Positions 47,411 to 56,374 of a stretch of DNA of 64,000 nucleotides are shown here, piece after piece. This stretch comes from Novosphingobium sediminicola (GTDB lineage: Bacteria; Pseudomonadota; Alphaproteobacteria; Sphingomonadales; Sphingomonadaceae). Each line of letters opens with the position of its first letter. The stretch's first letter is position 1. The notes under the pieces were generated by a model. That model saw nothing but the letters and a program-made list of their open reading frames with translations. It did no database searches and had not been told where the DNA came from. The translations under genes were made by a program, and so were the position numbers. The stretch lies in assembly GCF_014196525.1 (NCBI RefSeq), contig NZ_JACIDX010000004.1, forward strand, positions 219,763-283,762. The letters are read 5' to 3'.

Positions 47411-48436
47411 TTACCGTTTCCAGCCGCGCACGACGCTGAGCAATTGCTCGACATGGGCGATGGGGGTGGTCTGCCCGATGCCATGGCCCAGATTGAACAC
47501 ATGCGGCCGGTCGGCAAAGGCTTCGAGCACGCCGATGGCGCGCGCCTCCAGCTCATCCCCGCCCGCCAGCAGCAGCAGCGGATCGAGATTGCCCTGCACC
47601 GGCATATTCGCGGGCAATTCGCGCGCGGCCCAGATCGGGTCGATGGTCTCGTCAATGCCCACCGCATCCACGCCGGTCTCGCGCGCATAGGCCGCCAGTT
47701 TCTCGCCGGAACCCTTGGGGAAGCCGATGACGGGCACGGTGGGGTGCAGCGCCTTGACCGCCTTCACAATGGCTGCATTGGGCGCGATAACCCATTTTTC
47801 GAACTCGCGCGGGGCCAGCGACCCTGCCCAACTGTCGAAAAGCTGGATCGCCTCGGCCCCAGCTTTGATCTGGCCGTCGAGATATTCGACCGTCACGGCC
47901 ACAATCCCGTCGATGATCGCCTGAAAGGCCGCCGGGTCGCGATAGGCATAGGCGCGGGTCTCATGCTGATCGCGGCTGCCCTCGCCATTCACCATATAGG
48001 TCGCGATGGTCCAGGGACTGCCCGCAAAGCCCAGCATGGTGGTCTGTGGGCTGATCTGGGCCACGACCTGCCTCACGGTCTCATAGATCGGCGCAAGGCG
48101 CTCAGGGACCGCCACAAGCGATTTGAGAGCATGATCGACAAGCCGTGGAGAAAGGTGCGGTCCCTCGCCCACCAGAAATTGCAGATCCTGACCCATGGCA
48201 TAGGGCACGATCAGAATGTCGGAAAACAGGATCGCCCCGTCAAAGCCGAAACGACGCAAAGGTTGAACCGTGATTTCAGCCGCCGCCGCGCTGTCATAGA
48301 CCAGCGCGAGGAAGCCCCCCTTCTCCGCCCGCAGTTCGCGATATTCCGGAAGGTATCGTCCGGCCTGACGCATCAGCCAGATCGGGCGTTGATAGCCATT
48401 GGAACCGCGCAACGTATCGAGGAGCAAACCGGGCAT
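47411..48436 (-). CDS. hemE: Uroporphyrinogen decarboxylase
   Basis: A 341-residue cytosolic enzyme removing four carboxyls from uroporphyrinogen III. Signatures are PIWLMRQAGRYLPEYR near the N-terminus, LFSDILIVPYAMGQ, and GFAGSPWTIATYMV. I chose the ATG giving MPGLLLDTL, the usual family start; a TTG six codons earlier is possible. Its 5' end borders the probable replication origin. Confidence 0.97.
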   Translation of the reverse strand: MPGLLLDTLRGSNGYQRPIWLMRQAGRYLPEYRELRAEKGGFLALVYDSAAAAEITVQPLRRFGFDGAILFSDILIVPYAMGQDLQFLVGEGPHLSPRLVDHALKSLVAVPERLAPIYETVRQVVAQISPQTTMLGFAGSPWTIATYMVNGEGSRDQHETRAYAYRDPAAFQAIIDGIVAVTVEYLDGQIKAGAEAIQLFDSWAGSLAPREFEKWVIAPNAAIVKAVKALHPTVPVIGFPKGSGEKLAAYARETGVDAVGIDETIDPIWAARELPANMPVQGNLDPLLLLAGGDELEARAIGVLEAFADRPHVFNLGHGIGQTTPIAHVEQLLSVVRGWKR

Positions 48437-48764
48437 CGAGAGAGTCCAATCCAAAAAAATAGATTCTTATTAAAGGGTTCTAGTAGGTAGTTGGCCTGTG
48501 GATAGCGGGCATACCGGTTCCTTGCCCGATTTATCCCGAAATGAACAGGCCGAGGCCCTCTGCGAATCCCCAAGAGTCAGGGTCAAGGATTCCTTATCCC
48601 CCTTATCCCCAGCCTGTGGGTAACCCTATTCACATGTCCACAAGTCGCGCAAAGGAGTCCTGCTACCGGGGGTTAAACCTGTCCCCCAGATTGTCACCAG
48701 ACCTTTACCGTGGTTTATGGGCAGGCTTATCCACAGCGCGGAACGGATTTAGGTACATTCACGA
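48437..48764. other. Probable chromosomal replication origin oriC
   Basis: This 328-base gap has no gene. It holds a perfect DnaA box TTATCCACA (48727-48735) and near-boxes: TGTGGATAG (48497), TTATCCCGA (48531), TTATCCCCC (48594), TTATCCCCA (48603), TGTGGGTAA (48615) and ATGTCCACA (48634). An AT-rich stretch (48450-48475) next to hemE could be the unwinding element. Six GANTC sites lie between 48442 and 48659. The flanking genes, hemE and the DUF299 gene, are those that flank the origin in Caulobacter and Rickettsia, and the neighbouring genes run away from this point on both sides. Confidence 0.88.
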
Positions 48765-49592
48765 ATGACGCGGCTCCATCTCCATTTGCTCTCCGATTCC
48801 ACCGGCGAAACGCTGGAAATGATCGCCAAGGCCGCGCTGTCGCAATTCGACGATACCGATGTCGTGCGTCATTTCTGGCCCATGGTCCGCTCGCAGGCGC
48901 ACCTCGATCGTATCATCGGCGATATCGCTGCCAACCCCGGTCTGGTCGTTTATACGATGGTCAGCCAGGATATCCGCAGGGCATTGGAGGATCGCTGTCG
49001 TACTTTGGGTCTGCCTGCGGTGCCCGCGCTCGATGCGGTGATTGATTCGCTTGAGGCCGCGCTGGGTCAGGAGGCCAAGGGCCGCCCCGGCCGCCAGCAC
49101 ACTTTGGACGCAGCCTATTTCGCCCGCGTCGAGGCGATCCAGTTCACCATTGCCCATGATGACGGCGTGGCGTGGGAGGATTGGGAGGAGGCCGATATCG
49201 TGCTGGCGGGCGTATCGCGCACCTCGAAAACGCCCACCAGCATCTATCTGGCCAATCGCGGGTTCAAGGTCGCCAATATCCCCATCGTGGTGGAAAGCCC
49301 ACCGCCCGGTCTGCTCTATGATCTCAAGCGCCCGCTGGTCGTGGGCCTGACCACCGCGCCCGAACGCCTGATTCAGGTGCGCCGTAATCGCCTGCTGACG
49401 CTGAACCAATCGCCCGATACTGCCTATGTGGATAATGATCGCGTGGGAGCCGAGTTGCAATTTGCCCGCCGCATGTTTGCCGATAATGGCTGGCCGGTGA
49501 TCGACGTCACCCGCCGCTCGATCGAAGAAACCGCCGCCGCGATCATCAATCTGATCAAAGAGCGGACCGATCATCATTCCGGAGCCCGATAA
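48765..49592 (+). CDS. ppsR: Pyruvate,phosphate dikinase/PEP synthase regulatory protein (DUF299)
   Basis: A 275-residue bifunctional kinase/pyrophosphorylase that switches PEP synthase or PPDK on and off. N-terminal [20 protein letters not shown] and the P-loop [15 protein letters not shown] are the family signatures. VAAYxx-type C-terminal part reads [15 protein letters not shown]. It is the first rightward gene from the origin, the counterpart of RP001 beside the Rickettsia and Caulobacter origins. Confidence 0.95.
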   Translation: MTRLHLHLLSDSTGETLEMIAKAALSQFDDTDVVRHFWPMVRSQAHLDRIIGDIAANPGLVVYTMVSQDIRRALEDRCRTLGLPAVPALDAVIDSLEAALGQEAKGRPGRQHTLDAAYFARVEAIQFTIAHDDGVAWEDWEEADIVLAGVSRTSKTPTSIYLANRGFKVANIPIVVESPPPGLLYDLKRPLVVGLTTAPERLIQVRRNRLLTLNQSPDTAYVDNDRVGAELQFARRMFADNGWPVIDVTRRSIEETAAAIINLIKERTDHHSGAR

Positions 49593-49597
49593 AACCG

Positions 49598-50182
49598 ATG
49601 ACTTTTCCTGAACTCGTTTTGGCCAGCCAGAGCGCTTCGCGTCGGGCGATGCTCGATGCTGCCGGTGTGGCGCATCAGGCTATTCCCGCGCGCATCGACG
49701 AACGCGCGCTGGAGGCCGGGCTTACGGGCGCTGCGCCCGATGCTGTCGCGCTGGCTTTGGCCAAGGCCAAGGCTCTGGCGGTCTGTCCATCGGCGCCGGG
49801 TGCGCTGGTGCTGGGCAGCGACTCCCTTGTCGTGGTCGATGGCCGCCGTTTCGACAAACCGGCAAGCCGCGAGGATGCTGCCGATCATCTGCGCTTCTTT
49901 TCGGGCCGGGTGATGGAATTGCATTCGGCCGCCGCGCTGGCCCGTGATGGGGCGGTGGTCTGGGCCCATGCCGAATGCGCGCGCCTGTCGGTCCGCACGC
50001 TCGACGAGGGCTTTATTTCGGCCTATCTCGACGCCGAATGGCCCGAAGTGGCCGCCTGCGTCGGGGTGTTCCGCATCGAGGCGCGCGGCGTGCAATTGTT
50101 CGACAGCATCGAGGGCAGCCATTTCACGGTGCTGGGTATGCCGCTGCTGGCTGTGCTGGGGGCTTTGAGAGGCTTGAAGTGA
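49598..50182 (+). CDS. maf: Maf-family nucleotide pyrophosphatase
   Basis: A 194-residue house-cleaning enzyme that hydrolyses non-canonical or m7G/UTP-type nucleoside triphosphates. N-terminal [19 protein letters not shown] is the family signature; [18 protein letters not shown] holds the catalytic Asp region. Starts five bases after ppsR and overlaps aroE by four bases (GTGA). Confidence 0.94.
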   Translation: MTFPELVLASQSASRRAMLDAAGVAHQAIPARIDERALEAGLTGAAPDAVALALAKAKALAVCPSAPGALVLGSDSLVVVDGRRFDKPASREDAADHLRFFSGRVMELHSAAALARDGAVVWAHAECARLSVRTLDEGFISAYLDAEWPEVAACVGVFRIEARGVQLFDSIEGSHFTVLGMPLLAVLGALRGLK

Positions 50183-51036
50183 CTGAAATACTTGCGCCCA
50201 CGCGGCCCTTTGCCGAAGTGATCGGCGATCCGATTGCCCAATCCAAATCGCCCGCGATTCATGGCCACTGGCTCGAACGGCTGGGGCTGGAGGCTGATTA
50301 CGGCCGCGCCCATGTGCTGCCCGCCGATCTGCCCGCCTATATTGCCGCGCGCCGGGCCGAACCTTTGTGGCGCGGATGCAATGTCACCATGCCGCATAAG
50401 CAGACGATCATCCCCCTGCTCGACGGGCTGGACCCGCTGGCGGCGCGGATCGGCGCGGTCAATACGGTGGCGGTGGAGCAAGATGGGCGGCTGATCGGCC
50501 ATAACACCGACGCGCCGGGCTTTATCGAGCCTTTGCTGCCGGTCCTGGGCGATGAGTTGGCGCCGGAAAATGCGCTGGTGATCGGGGCGGGCGGCGCAGC
50601 GCGGGCGATTGTCGTGGCGCTGGCCGATGCGGGGATCGCGATCACGCTGGCCGCGCGCGATCCGGCCAAGGCGCAGGATTTGCTGGATGAACTCGCACCA
50701 GGCCCGCGCCATCGCGCGGCGGCGTTGGGGGATTTTGCCCGTGGCGGCGATGGCGAATTCGGCATGATCGTCAATGCCAGCCCGCTGGGCATGGTCGGCA
50801 ATCCGCCTTTGGCGCTGGATCTGAGCCATGGGCGGCCTGCGGCGATTGTTTATGATATTGTCACCGCGCCGCTCGAAACGCCTTTGCTGGCCGCCGCGCG
50901 GGCCGAGGGGATGCGCTGCATCGACGGGCTGACCATGCTGATCGGTCAGGCGGGGATTGCCTTTGAACATTTTTACGGCGTCGACCCTGCGCGTGAGCGG
51001 GGCGATGTGGCCCTGCGCGCGATTCTGACGGCATGA
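50179..51036 (+). CDS. aroE: Shikimate dehydrogenase
   Basis: A 285-residue NADPH enzyme of aromatic amino-acid synthesis. Shikimate-binding parts are [20 protein letters not shown] and [17 protein letters not shown] with the catalytic Lys; the Rossmann loop is [15 protein letters not shown]. The GTG start overlaps the maf stop and has GAGAGG upstream. Its end overlaps coaE by four bases. Confidence 0.96.
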   Translation: MTEILAPTRPFAEVIGDPIAQSKSPAIHGHWLERLGLEADYGRAHVLPADLPAYIAARRAEPLWRGCNVTMPHKQTIIPLLDGLDPLAARIGAVNTVAVEQDGRLIGHNTDAPGFIEPLLPVLGDELAPENALVIGAGGAARAIVVALADAGIAITLAARDPAKAQDLLDELAPGPRHRAAALGDFARGGDGEFGMIVNASPLGMVGNPPLALDLSHGRPAAIVYDIVTAPLETPLLAAARAEGMRCIDGLTMLIGQAGIAFEHFYGVDPARERGDVALRAILTA

Positions 51037-51647
51037 AGAGCATCGGCCCCAGGATCATCGGTCTCACCGGCTCGATCGGCATGGGCAAATCGACCGTGGC
51101 CGGGATGCTGTGCGATTGCGGCGTGCCGGTGTTCGATGCTGACGCCACGGTGCGCGCGCTTCAGGGACCGGGCGGGGCCTTGCTGCCCGCCATCGAGGCT
51201 GAATTTCCCGGCACCACCGGCCCGGATGGTGTGGACCGGGGCAAACTGGGCGCGGCGGTGTTTGGCAAGCCCGAAGCGTTGGCGCGGCTGGAAGCGATTG
51301 TCCATCCGGCGGTGGCGATTGCGCGGGAGCAATTCCTTGCGCAACATTGCGACTCACCGATGGTTGTTTTTGACATTCCCTTGCTGTTTGAGCGCACCGG
51401 GCGGGGGGGAATGGATGCGGTGGTGGTGGTTTCGGCCCCGGCCCCTGTGCAAAAGGCCCGAGTCATGGCCCGACCGGGCATGAATGAGGCTAAATTCGAC
51501 GATATTCTGGCCGCGCAAATGCCCGATCCGGAAAAACGGGCGCTGGCCGATTATATCATTGATACAGGTACTTCGCTGGAGGAAACCCGCGAGGCCCTCG
51601 CAAAAGTGTTAGATCGGATTAACCATTTGGACGGAAACGCAACCTAA
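51033..51647 (+). CDS. coaE: Dephospho-CoA kinase
   Basis: A 204-residue kinase for the last step of coenzyme A synthesis. P-loop GLTGSIGMGKSTVAGML, substrate motif VFDADATVRAL and VVFDIPLLFER are all visible. ATGA overlap with aroE supports coupled translation. Confidence 0.96.
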   Translation: MKSIGPRIIGLTGSIGMGKSTVAGMLCDCGVPVFDADATVRALQGPGGALLPAIEAEFPGTTGPDGVDRGKLGAAVFGKPEALARLEAIVHPAVAIAREQFLAQHCDSPMVVFDIPLLFERTGRGGMDAVVVVSAPAPVQKARVMARPGMNEAKFDDILAAQMPDPEKRALADYIIDTGTSLEETREALAKVLDRINHLDGNAT

Positions 51648-51706
51648 TCTCGATTCCATGAGAATTTTGCTTGTGCAGCCCGGTTTCGAGGAGGATAGAT
51701 ATCACA

Positions 51707-52399
51707 ATGCGTGAGATTATCTTCGACACCGAAACCACAGGTCTGGACCCCAAAAACGGCGATAGGCTGGTGGAAATTGGCTGCGTCGAAATGGTCAACA
51801 GGGTGGCCACCGGCGCGACCTATCATGCCTATTTCAACCCCCAGCGCGACATGCCAGCCGAGGCCGAACGGGTCCACGGCCTGTCCGAAGCGTTCTTGGC
51901 GGACAAGCCGCTGTTTGCGGAAAAGGCGCAGGAATTTCTCGATTTTATCGGCGATGCGCCGATGGTGGCGCATAATGCCGGTTTCGACTTTGGCTTTATC
52001 AATGCCGAGCTGACCGCCGCCGGTTTCGAGCCGGTCGGGCTGGATCGCATGGTCGATACGGTCAAGATCGCACGCCAGAAACATCCCGGCGCGAAAAACT
52101 CGCTCGATGCGCTTTGCACCCGCTATGGCATCGACCGCAGCCACCGAACCAAACATGGCGCCCTGCTCGACTCCGAACTGCTGGCGCAGGTCTATGTCGA
52201 ATTGCTGGGCGGCCGCCAGATTGGTATGGAACTGGCCGCGCAAAGCGTTGTTATTACGCAAACAGTAACCGAAACCCACACGCAGGCGCCGCGTTCGCGA
52301 CCCCTGCGCGAGGCCCGCCCTCATGCCGCCAGTCAGGAGGAACTGGACGCCCACGGCGCGTTTTTGAAATCGATCAAGGAGCCGATCTGGCTTCAGTGA
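51707..52399 (+). CDS. dnaQ: DNA polymerase III epsilon subunit (proofreading exonuclease)
   Basis: A 230-residue 3'-5' exonuclease of the DEDDh type. Exo I is IIFDTETTGLDP, Exo II VAHNAGFDFGFI, Exo III HGALLDSELLAQVYVEL with the catalytic His. The C-terminal ~35 residues bind the polymerase subunit. Start has an ideal GAGGAGG site eight to twelve bases upstream. Close to the origin, as in other alphaproteobacteria. Confidence 0.96.
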   Translation: MREIIFDTETTGLDPKNGDRLVEIGCVEMVNRVATGATYHAYFNPQRDMPAEAERVHGLSEAFLADKPLFAEKAQEFLDFIGDAPMVAHNAGFDFGFINAELTAAGFEPVGLDRMVDTVKIARQKHPGAKNSLDALCTRYGIDRSHRTKHGALLDSELLAQVYVELLGGRQIGMELAAQSVVITQTVTETHTQAPRSRPLREARPHAASQEELDAHGAFLKSIKEPIWLQ

Positions 52400-52433
52400 C
52401 TATCAAGAGATAACAACAAGAGGAGTAACAACC

Positions 52434-53000
52434 ATGGACGTTCGCGTTTCCGGTCATCAAATGGAAACTGGCGATGCACTGCGCGTGCATGTTGAGGAGC
52501 GCCTGGCGGCGATCATCGACAAATATTTCGCGCGGGCGCTGTCTTCGGTTGTCACCTTCAGCAAGGCCCCGGGCGGTTCGTTCCGCAGCGACATCGTGAT
52601 GCATGTGCGCCAGGGCCTGATCCTGAAGGGCGCCGGCCTCAGCCATGATGCGCACCACGCCTTTGACCAGGCCTCGGACAAGGTGGAAACCCAGCTGCGC
52701 CGCTATAAGCGCCGGTTGAGCGCGCGGCAGGAACAGGCCGCCCATTCGGTTCGTTCCGAAGAAGCCGCCTATACGATTTTCGTCGAACCCGAGATCGAGC
52801 AGGACGAGGCCCCCATTGAAGCGCCGCTGGTGATTGCCGAGCTGCGCGTCGATGTGCCCGAAACCACCGTGTCGGACGCGGTGATGATGCTCGACCTGCG
52901 CAACACTAACGCGCTGCTGTTCAAAAACGCTGGCACCGGCAAGCATAATATGGTTTACCGGCGCGGTGATGGGTCGATCGGCTGGGTCGAACCGTCCTGA
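52434..53000 (+). CDS. hpf: Ribosome hibernation-promoting factor, long form
   Basis: A 188-residue protein. The N-terminal domain (1-105) is DVRVSGHQMETGDALRVHVEERL with the ribosome-binding helix region; the C-terminal domain (about 130-185) has DAVMMLDLRNTNALLFKNAGTGKHNMVYRRGDGSIGWVEP in separate strands, the ribosome-dimerising part of long HPF. It makes inactive 100S ribosomes in stationary phase. Confidence 0.95.
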   Translation: MDVRVSGHQMETGDALRVHVEERLAAIIDKYFARALSSVVTFSKAPGGSFRSDIVMHVRQGLILKGAGLSHDAHHAFDQASDKVETQLRRYKRRLSARQEQAAHSVRSEEAAYTIFVEPEIEQDEAPIEAPLVIAELRVDVPETTVSDAVMMLDLRNTNALLFKNAGTGKHNMVYRRGDGSIGWVEPS

Positions 53001-53016
53001 CGAACGTTAACGCGCT

Positions 53017-53057
53017 CCACGGCCCGGTGCCTTTGGCGCGGGCCGTGGTGTGTTTTT
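53017..53057 (+). terminator. Terminator of hpf
   Basis: A perfect 10-bp stem CCACGGCCCG / CGGGCCGTGG is followed after four bases by TTTTT. Confidence 0.9.
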
Positions 53058-53202
53058 GGGACCACTGGCGGGGGCGTTTGGTCAAGGCGGTAAGCTGACG
53101 AACCAAACCTCTTTGCTTGTTTCGATAAAACCCGCTATCGGCCCGGCCGATCCCGCTTGGCTTCTTGGCGCGCGGGAGAGAAGGCTTAAACGAATTTTGG
53201 CG

Positions 53203-53661
53203 ATGACCGCGCTGTTCACGCTCCTGCCTGATGCCGTCAGTACGGTAAAAGTCGATAGCAAGTCGGCTGTTCTCGATTGTCTGGCCGACCGCTTTGCGGC
53301 GGTGTACGGACTTGATCGGGCGCAGGTGCTTGAGCGTATCCTTGAACGGGAAAATCTGGGCAGCACCGGTTTCGGGCGCGGCGTGGCGATTCCCCATGCC
53401 CGCGTGCCGATGGTGGAAAAGCCGGTGGCCGTGTTTCTGCGACTGGCTGCGCCTGTGGCGTTTGAGGCGGCCGACGATATGCCGGTCGATCTGGTGTTCG
53501 GCCTGCTCAGCCCCGAGGCGGCGGGCGTGGTCCATCTGCATGCTCTGGCGGCGATCTCGCGGCTGATGCGCGATGACAAGATGCATGCCGCGCTGATGGA
53601 GGCGCCGGGCGACGAGGCGATTTATGCGCTGATCGCCAATGTGGCCGACCGCAGCACTTGA
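53203..53661 (+). CDS. ptsN: Nitrogen-regulatory PTS component EIIA-Ntr
   Basis: A 152-residue phosphocarrier. The phosphorylated His is in GVAIPHARVPMV. N-terminal FTLLPDAVSTVKVDSKSAVLDCLADR fits the family. It links PEP-phosphotransfer to nitrogen or potassium control. The gene often follows rpoN and hpf; rpoN is not here. Overlaps the next gene by four bases (TTGA). Confidence 0.94.
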   Translation: MTALFTLLPDAVSTVKVDSKSAVLDCLADRFAAVYGLDRAQVLERILERENLGSTGFGRGVAIPHARVPMVEKPVAVFLRLAAPVAFEAADDMPVDLVFGLLSPEAAGVVHLHALAAISRLMRDDKMHAALMEAPGDEAIYALIANVADRST

Positions 53662-53996
53662 GCGAGCGATTACCCGCAGGAATCGAAGTTTCCGCGCTTT
53701 TGCGTCAGGTTCAGGCCGAGGGCGGCTTTGGCACGATCGTCGCGCGCGGCGATCCCGATGCGGGCACAGTGATGGTGGTTTTGTGCGACCGGGGCGGCGA
53801 TTATCGCGCCTATGAACGGATGCCCAGCGCGGATGGCCACCGAATCTGGCAATGCGCAAAGAAGCAGAACGCCGAATCGCCCGATGAGTTCCCCGACTGG
53901 CTGAAAAAACGCGAGCGTCAGGACAGCGACCTGTGGATTGTTGAACTGGATATCGCGCGAGGTGAACGGTTCATCGGATTAACGGCAGATGACTGA
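53658..53996 (+). CDS. DUF1491 family protein
   Basis: A 112-residue protein of unknown function common in alphaproteobacteria. Visible family features are LPAGIEVSALLRQVQAEGGFGTIVARGDPDAG and the DLWIVELD end, divided by a predicted helix. The start is a TTG that overlaps the ptsN stop; no ATG is suitably placed. Confidence 0.82.
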   Translation: MSERLPAGIEVSALLRQVQAEGGFGTIVARGDPDAGTVMVVLCDRGGDYRAYERMPSADGHRIWQCAKKQNAESPDEFPDWLKKRERQDSDLWIVELDIARGERFIGLTADD

Positions 53997-54055
53997 TTGA
54001 CCCTGCGCGCCGCTTTGGGCAACGGGCGCACACCTAATCTCGCGAGGGCGGTCTG

Positions 54056-54073
54056 TCCGGCAATCATGCCGGA
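54056..54073. repeat. Small dyad upstream of the SleB gene
   Basis: TCCGGCA-ATCA-TGCCGGA is a perfect 7-bp inverted repeat without a T-run, in a 197-base gap with no gene. Could be an operator or mRNA hairpin. Confidence 0.35.
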
Positions 54074-54193
54074 ACGACAAGCGCGCAGACGGGGGACATC
54101 CGGCAAGCGGTCGGGCGGTTTCGGCGCCAGCAATGGCTAAAGACCCCGCTTCACCCTTGCGACAGGCTGTTCACCGCCCATTTGAAATTGTTT

Positions 54194-54802
54194 ATGGCTC
54201 TCTTTCTGAAACGCGCCAGTCTGGCCTCGGTTGCCGCTGGTTTTCTGGTTTTGCTTTACAGCGCCGCCGGTTCGGGCGCAGCCGCTCAGGACAAAACCCA
54301 GTCGTCGGTTCAACTGCAACCTTCGCTCAGCGTGTTTAACGAGGAAAACACCTCGGACGCTCTGATTCCCGCCCCGCAGGCCCCCGCTTCGCTCGCCGAC
54401 CTTGTCGCCGCAGAGCCCGAAGCCGCCTCGGAAACGTCGGAAGACATCAATTGTCTGGCCGGCGCCATCTATTTCGAAGCCGGTAACGAACCGCTCGATG
54501 GCCAGCTCGCCGTTGGCCGCGTGATCGTGAACCGCACCCGTTCGGGCCGTTTCCCCGCCTCTTACTGCGGCGTGGTGTATCAGCCCTCGCAATTCTCTTT
54601 TGTGCGCGGCCATCACATGCCCGCGATTCGGACCGAATCGCGCAAGTGGCAGAACGCTCTGGCCATTGCTCATATCGCCCATGACAACCGCTGGAAGTCG
54701 AGCGCAGAAGGTGCGCTGTATTTCCACGCCGCCCGTCTGGGTTCGCGCTGGCAGGACAAGGTCCGCGTGGCGCAGATCGAGAACCATATCTTCTATCGTT
54801 GA
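54194..54802 (+). CDS. SleB-type cell-wall hydrolase
   Basis: A 202-residue exported enzyme. A signal peptide (LASVAAGFLVLLYSAAGSGAAAQ) is followed by a ~45-residue linker and the Hydrolase_2 domain: INCLAGAIYFEAGNEPLDGQLAVG with the catalytic Glu, then VVYQPSQFSFVRGHH. It cleaves murein glycan as a lytic transglycosylase or amidase. An ATG four codons after an upstream TTG is chosen. Confidence 0.92.
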   Translation: MALFLKRASLASVAAGFLVLLYSAAGSGAAAQDKTQSSVQLQPSLSVFNEENTSDALIPAPQAPASLADLVAAEPEAASETSEDINCLAGAIYFEAGNEPLDGQLAVGRVIVNRTRSGRFPASYCGVVYQPSQFSFVRGHHMPAIRTESRKWQNALAIAHIAHDNRWKSSAEGALYFHAARLGSRWQDKVRVAQIENHIFYR

Positions 54803-54832
54803 TCCTTTTTGCGGATCGCGCGATCATTTCAG

Positions 54833-54862
54833 GCCCTCCGTCCTTGCCGACGGGGGGCTTTT
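54833..54862 (+). terminator. Terminator of the SleB gene
   Basis: GCCCTCCGTC / GACGGGGGGC (one T-G pair) with a six-base loop, then TTTTC. It lies just 18 bases upstream of the next start codon. Confidence 0.82.
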
Positions 54863-54879
54863 CTTTATGGGCCGGCGCG

Positions 54880-55047
54880 ATGAAATCCCCCGCCTCCCCC
54901 TGCAATGGCGTGTGCCGCCTTCATCCCACCCATGGCTTTTGCGCGGGATGCTGGCGCAGCGGGGATGAGATCGCGGCATGGCCCGCCATGTCGGACGGGG
55001 CCAAGCGCGCACTGCTGGCCACGCTAAAAAAGCGGCGCAAACGCTGA
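54880..55047 (+). CDS. DUF1289 family protein
   Basis: A 55-residue protein with the family Cys pattern SPCNGVCRLHPTHGFCAGCWRS, likely a small metal or iron-sulfur site, followed by EIAAWPAMSDGAKRALL. Function unknown. It begins right after the SleB terminator and has no clear ribosome-binding site or own promoter, so its expression is puzzling. Confidence 0.82.
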   Translation: MKSPASPCNGVCRLHPTHGFCAGCWRSGDEIAAWPAMSDGAKRALLATLKKRRKR

Positions 55048-55087
55048 ATGGCTGACAGGGCGGCGCAATTCTGTTAAGGGGCCGCGC

Positions 55088-56374
55088 ATGTCTGATACGC
55101 AAACTCTTGAATCCGCCCAAACCGAAACGTCCGAAGCGCTGGTAGCGCGTCTGGCTAAGGCTGGCCGCGCGGCGCAGGTCGTGCTGGCGCGCATGACCAC
55201 CCCGCAAAAGGCTGCGGCGCTGCTGGCGGCTGCCGATGCTCTGCGCGCGGCGGAACCAGCGATTCTGGAGGCCAATGCGCAGGATATGGTGGCGGGCGCC
55301 GCGCGCGGCCTGTCGGGCGCGATGCTCGACCGGCTGAAGCTGGATGCGGGCCGTCTGGCCGGGATTGCCGATGCGGTGGCGGCGGTGGCCGGTCTGCCCG
55401 ATCCCGTGGGCGAGGTGATTTCGCAGGATGAGCGCCCCAATGGCCTCGTTCTGGCGCGGGTGCGCGTGCCTGTCGGCCTGATCGGCATCATTTATGAAAG
55501 CCGCCCCAATGTGACGGCGGACGCGGCCGCGCTCTGCATCGGTTCGGGCAATGCCGCGCTGCTGCGCGGGGGCAGCGAAGCGGTGCATTCCAATCGCGCG
55601 ATCCATGCCGCGATGGTCAAGGGTCTGGTCAGCGCGGGCGTGTCCGAGGCGGCGGTACAATTACTGCCGACGCAGGACCGTGCAGCGGTGGGTGCGATGC
55701 TGACGGCGGCGGGGCTGATCGACATGATTGTGCCGCGCGGCGGCAAATCGCTGGTCCAGCGGGTTCAGGATGACGCCCGCGTGCCCGTGCTCGCGCATCT
55801 GGACGGCATTTGCCACACCTATGTTCACAGCGCGGCCGATCCTGACATGGCTCTCTCCATCGCGGTGAACGCCAAGATGCGCCGCACCGGCATTTGCGGT
55901 TCGATGGAAACGCTGTTGCTCGACGCTGCCTTCCCCGGCTCGGTCGCGGTGGTTCAGGCGCTGCTCGACAAGGGCTGTGAATTGCGCGGTGATGCTCGTG
56001 CCCGCGCGCTCGATCCGCGCATCCTGCCCGCCAGCGAGGCCGATTGGGATACCGAATATCTCGACGCGATCCTCTCGGTGGCCGTGGTCGATGGGGCCGA
56101 GGCGGCGATTGACCATATCGCCCGCCATTCCAGCCATCACACCGACGCCATCATCACGGCTGACGCTGCTGCTGCTGAGGAATTCCTCCAGCGTGTCGAC
56201 AGCGCGATCGTCATGGTCAACGCCAGCACGCAATTTGCCGATGGCGGCGAGTTTGGGCTTGGCGCGGAAATCGGCATTGCTACCGGTCGCCTGCACGCGC
56301 GCGGCCCGGTCGCTCTGGAAGGGCTGACCACCTATAAGTGGCAGGTGCGCGGAACCGGACAGGTTCGCCCCTGA
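55088..56374 (+). CDS. proA: Gamma-glutamyl phosphate reductase
   Basis: A 428-residue NADPH enzyme for the second step of proline synthesis. The catalytic Cys is in AHLDGICHTYVH; other ALDH-like motifs are GLIGIIYESRPNVTADAAALCIGSGNA and MIVPRGGKSLV. proB is not in the window. It starts the run proA, nadD, rsfS, rlmH, envC, ctpA typical of alphaproteobacteria. Confidence 0.97.
   Translation: MSDTQTLESAQTETSEALVARLAKAGRAAQVVLARMTTPQKAAALLAAADALRAAEPAILEANAQDMVAGAARGLSGAMLDRLKLDAGRLAGIADAVAAVAGLPDPVGEVISQDERPNGLVLARVRVPVGLIGIIYESRPNVTADAAALCIGSGNAALLRGGSEAVHSNRAIHAAMVKGLVSAGVSEAAVQLLPTQDRAAVGAMLTAAGLIDMIVPRGGKSLVQRVQDDARVPVLAHLDGICHTYVHSAADPDMALSIAVNAKMRRTGICGSMETLLLDAAFPGSVAVVQALLDKGCELRGDARARALDPRILPASEADWDTEYLDAILSVAVVDGAEAAIDHIARHSSHHTDAIITADAAAAEEFLQRVDSAIVMVNASTQFADGGEFGLGAEIGIATGRLHARGPVALEGLTTYKWQVRGTGQVRP

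Noticed and set aside
48469..48479. A CtrA box (TTAA-N7-TTAA) in the origin
   Set aside because: Only one TTAA half is present; the second half reads TAGT.
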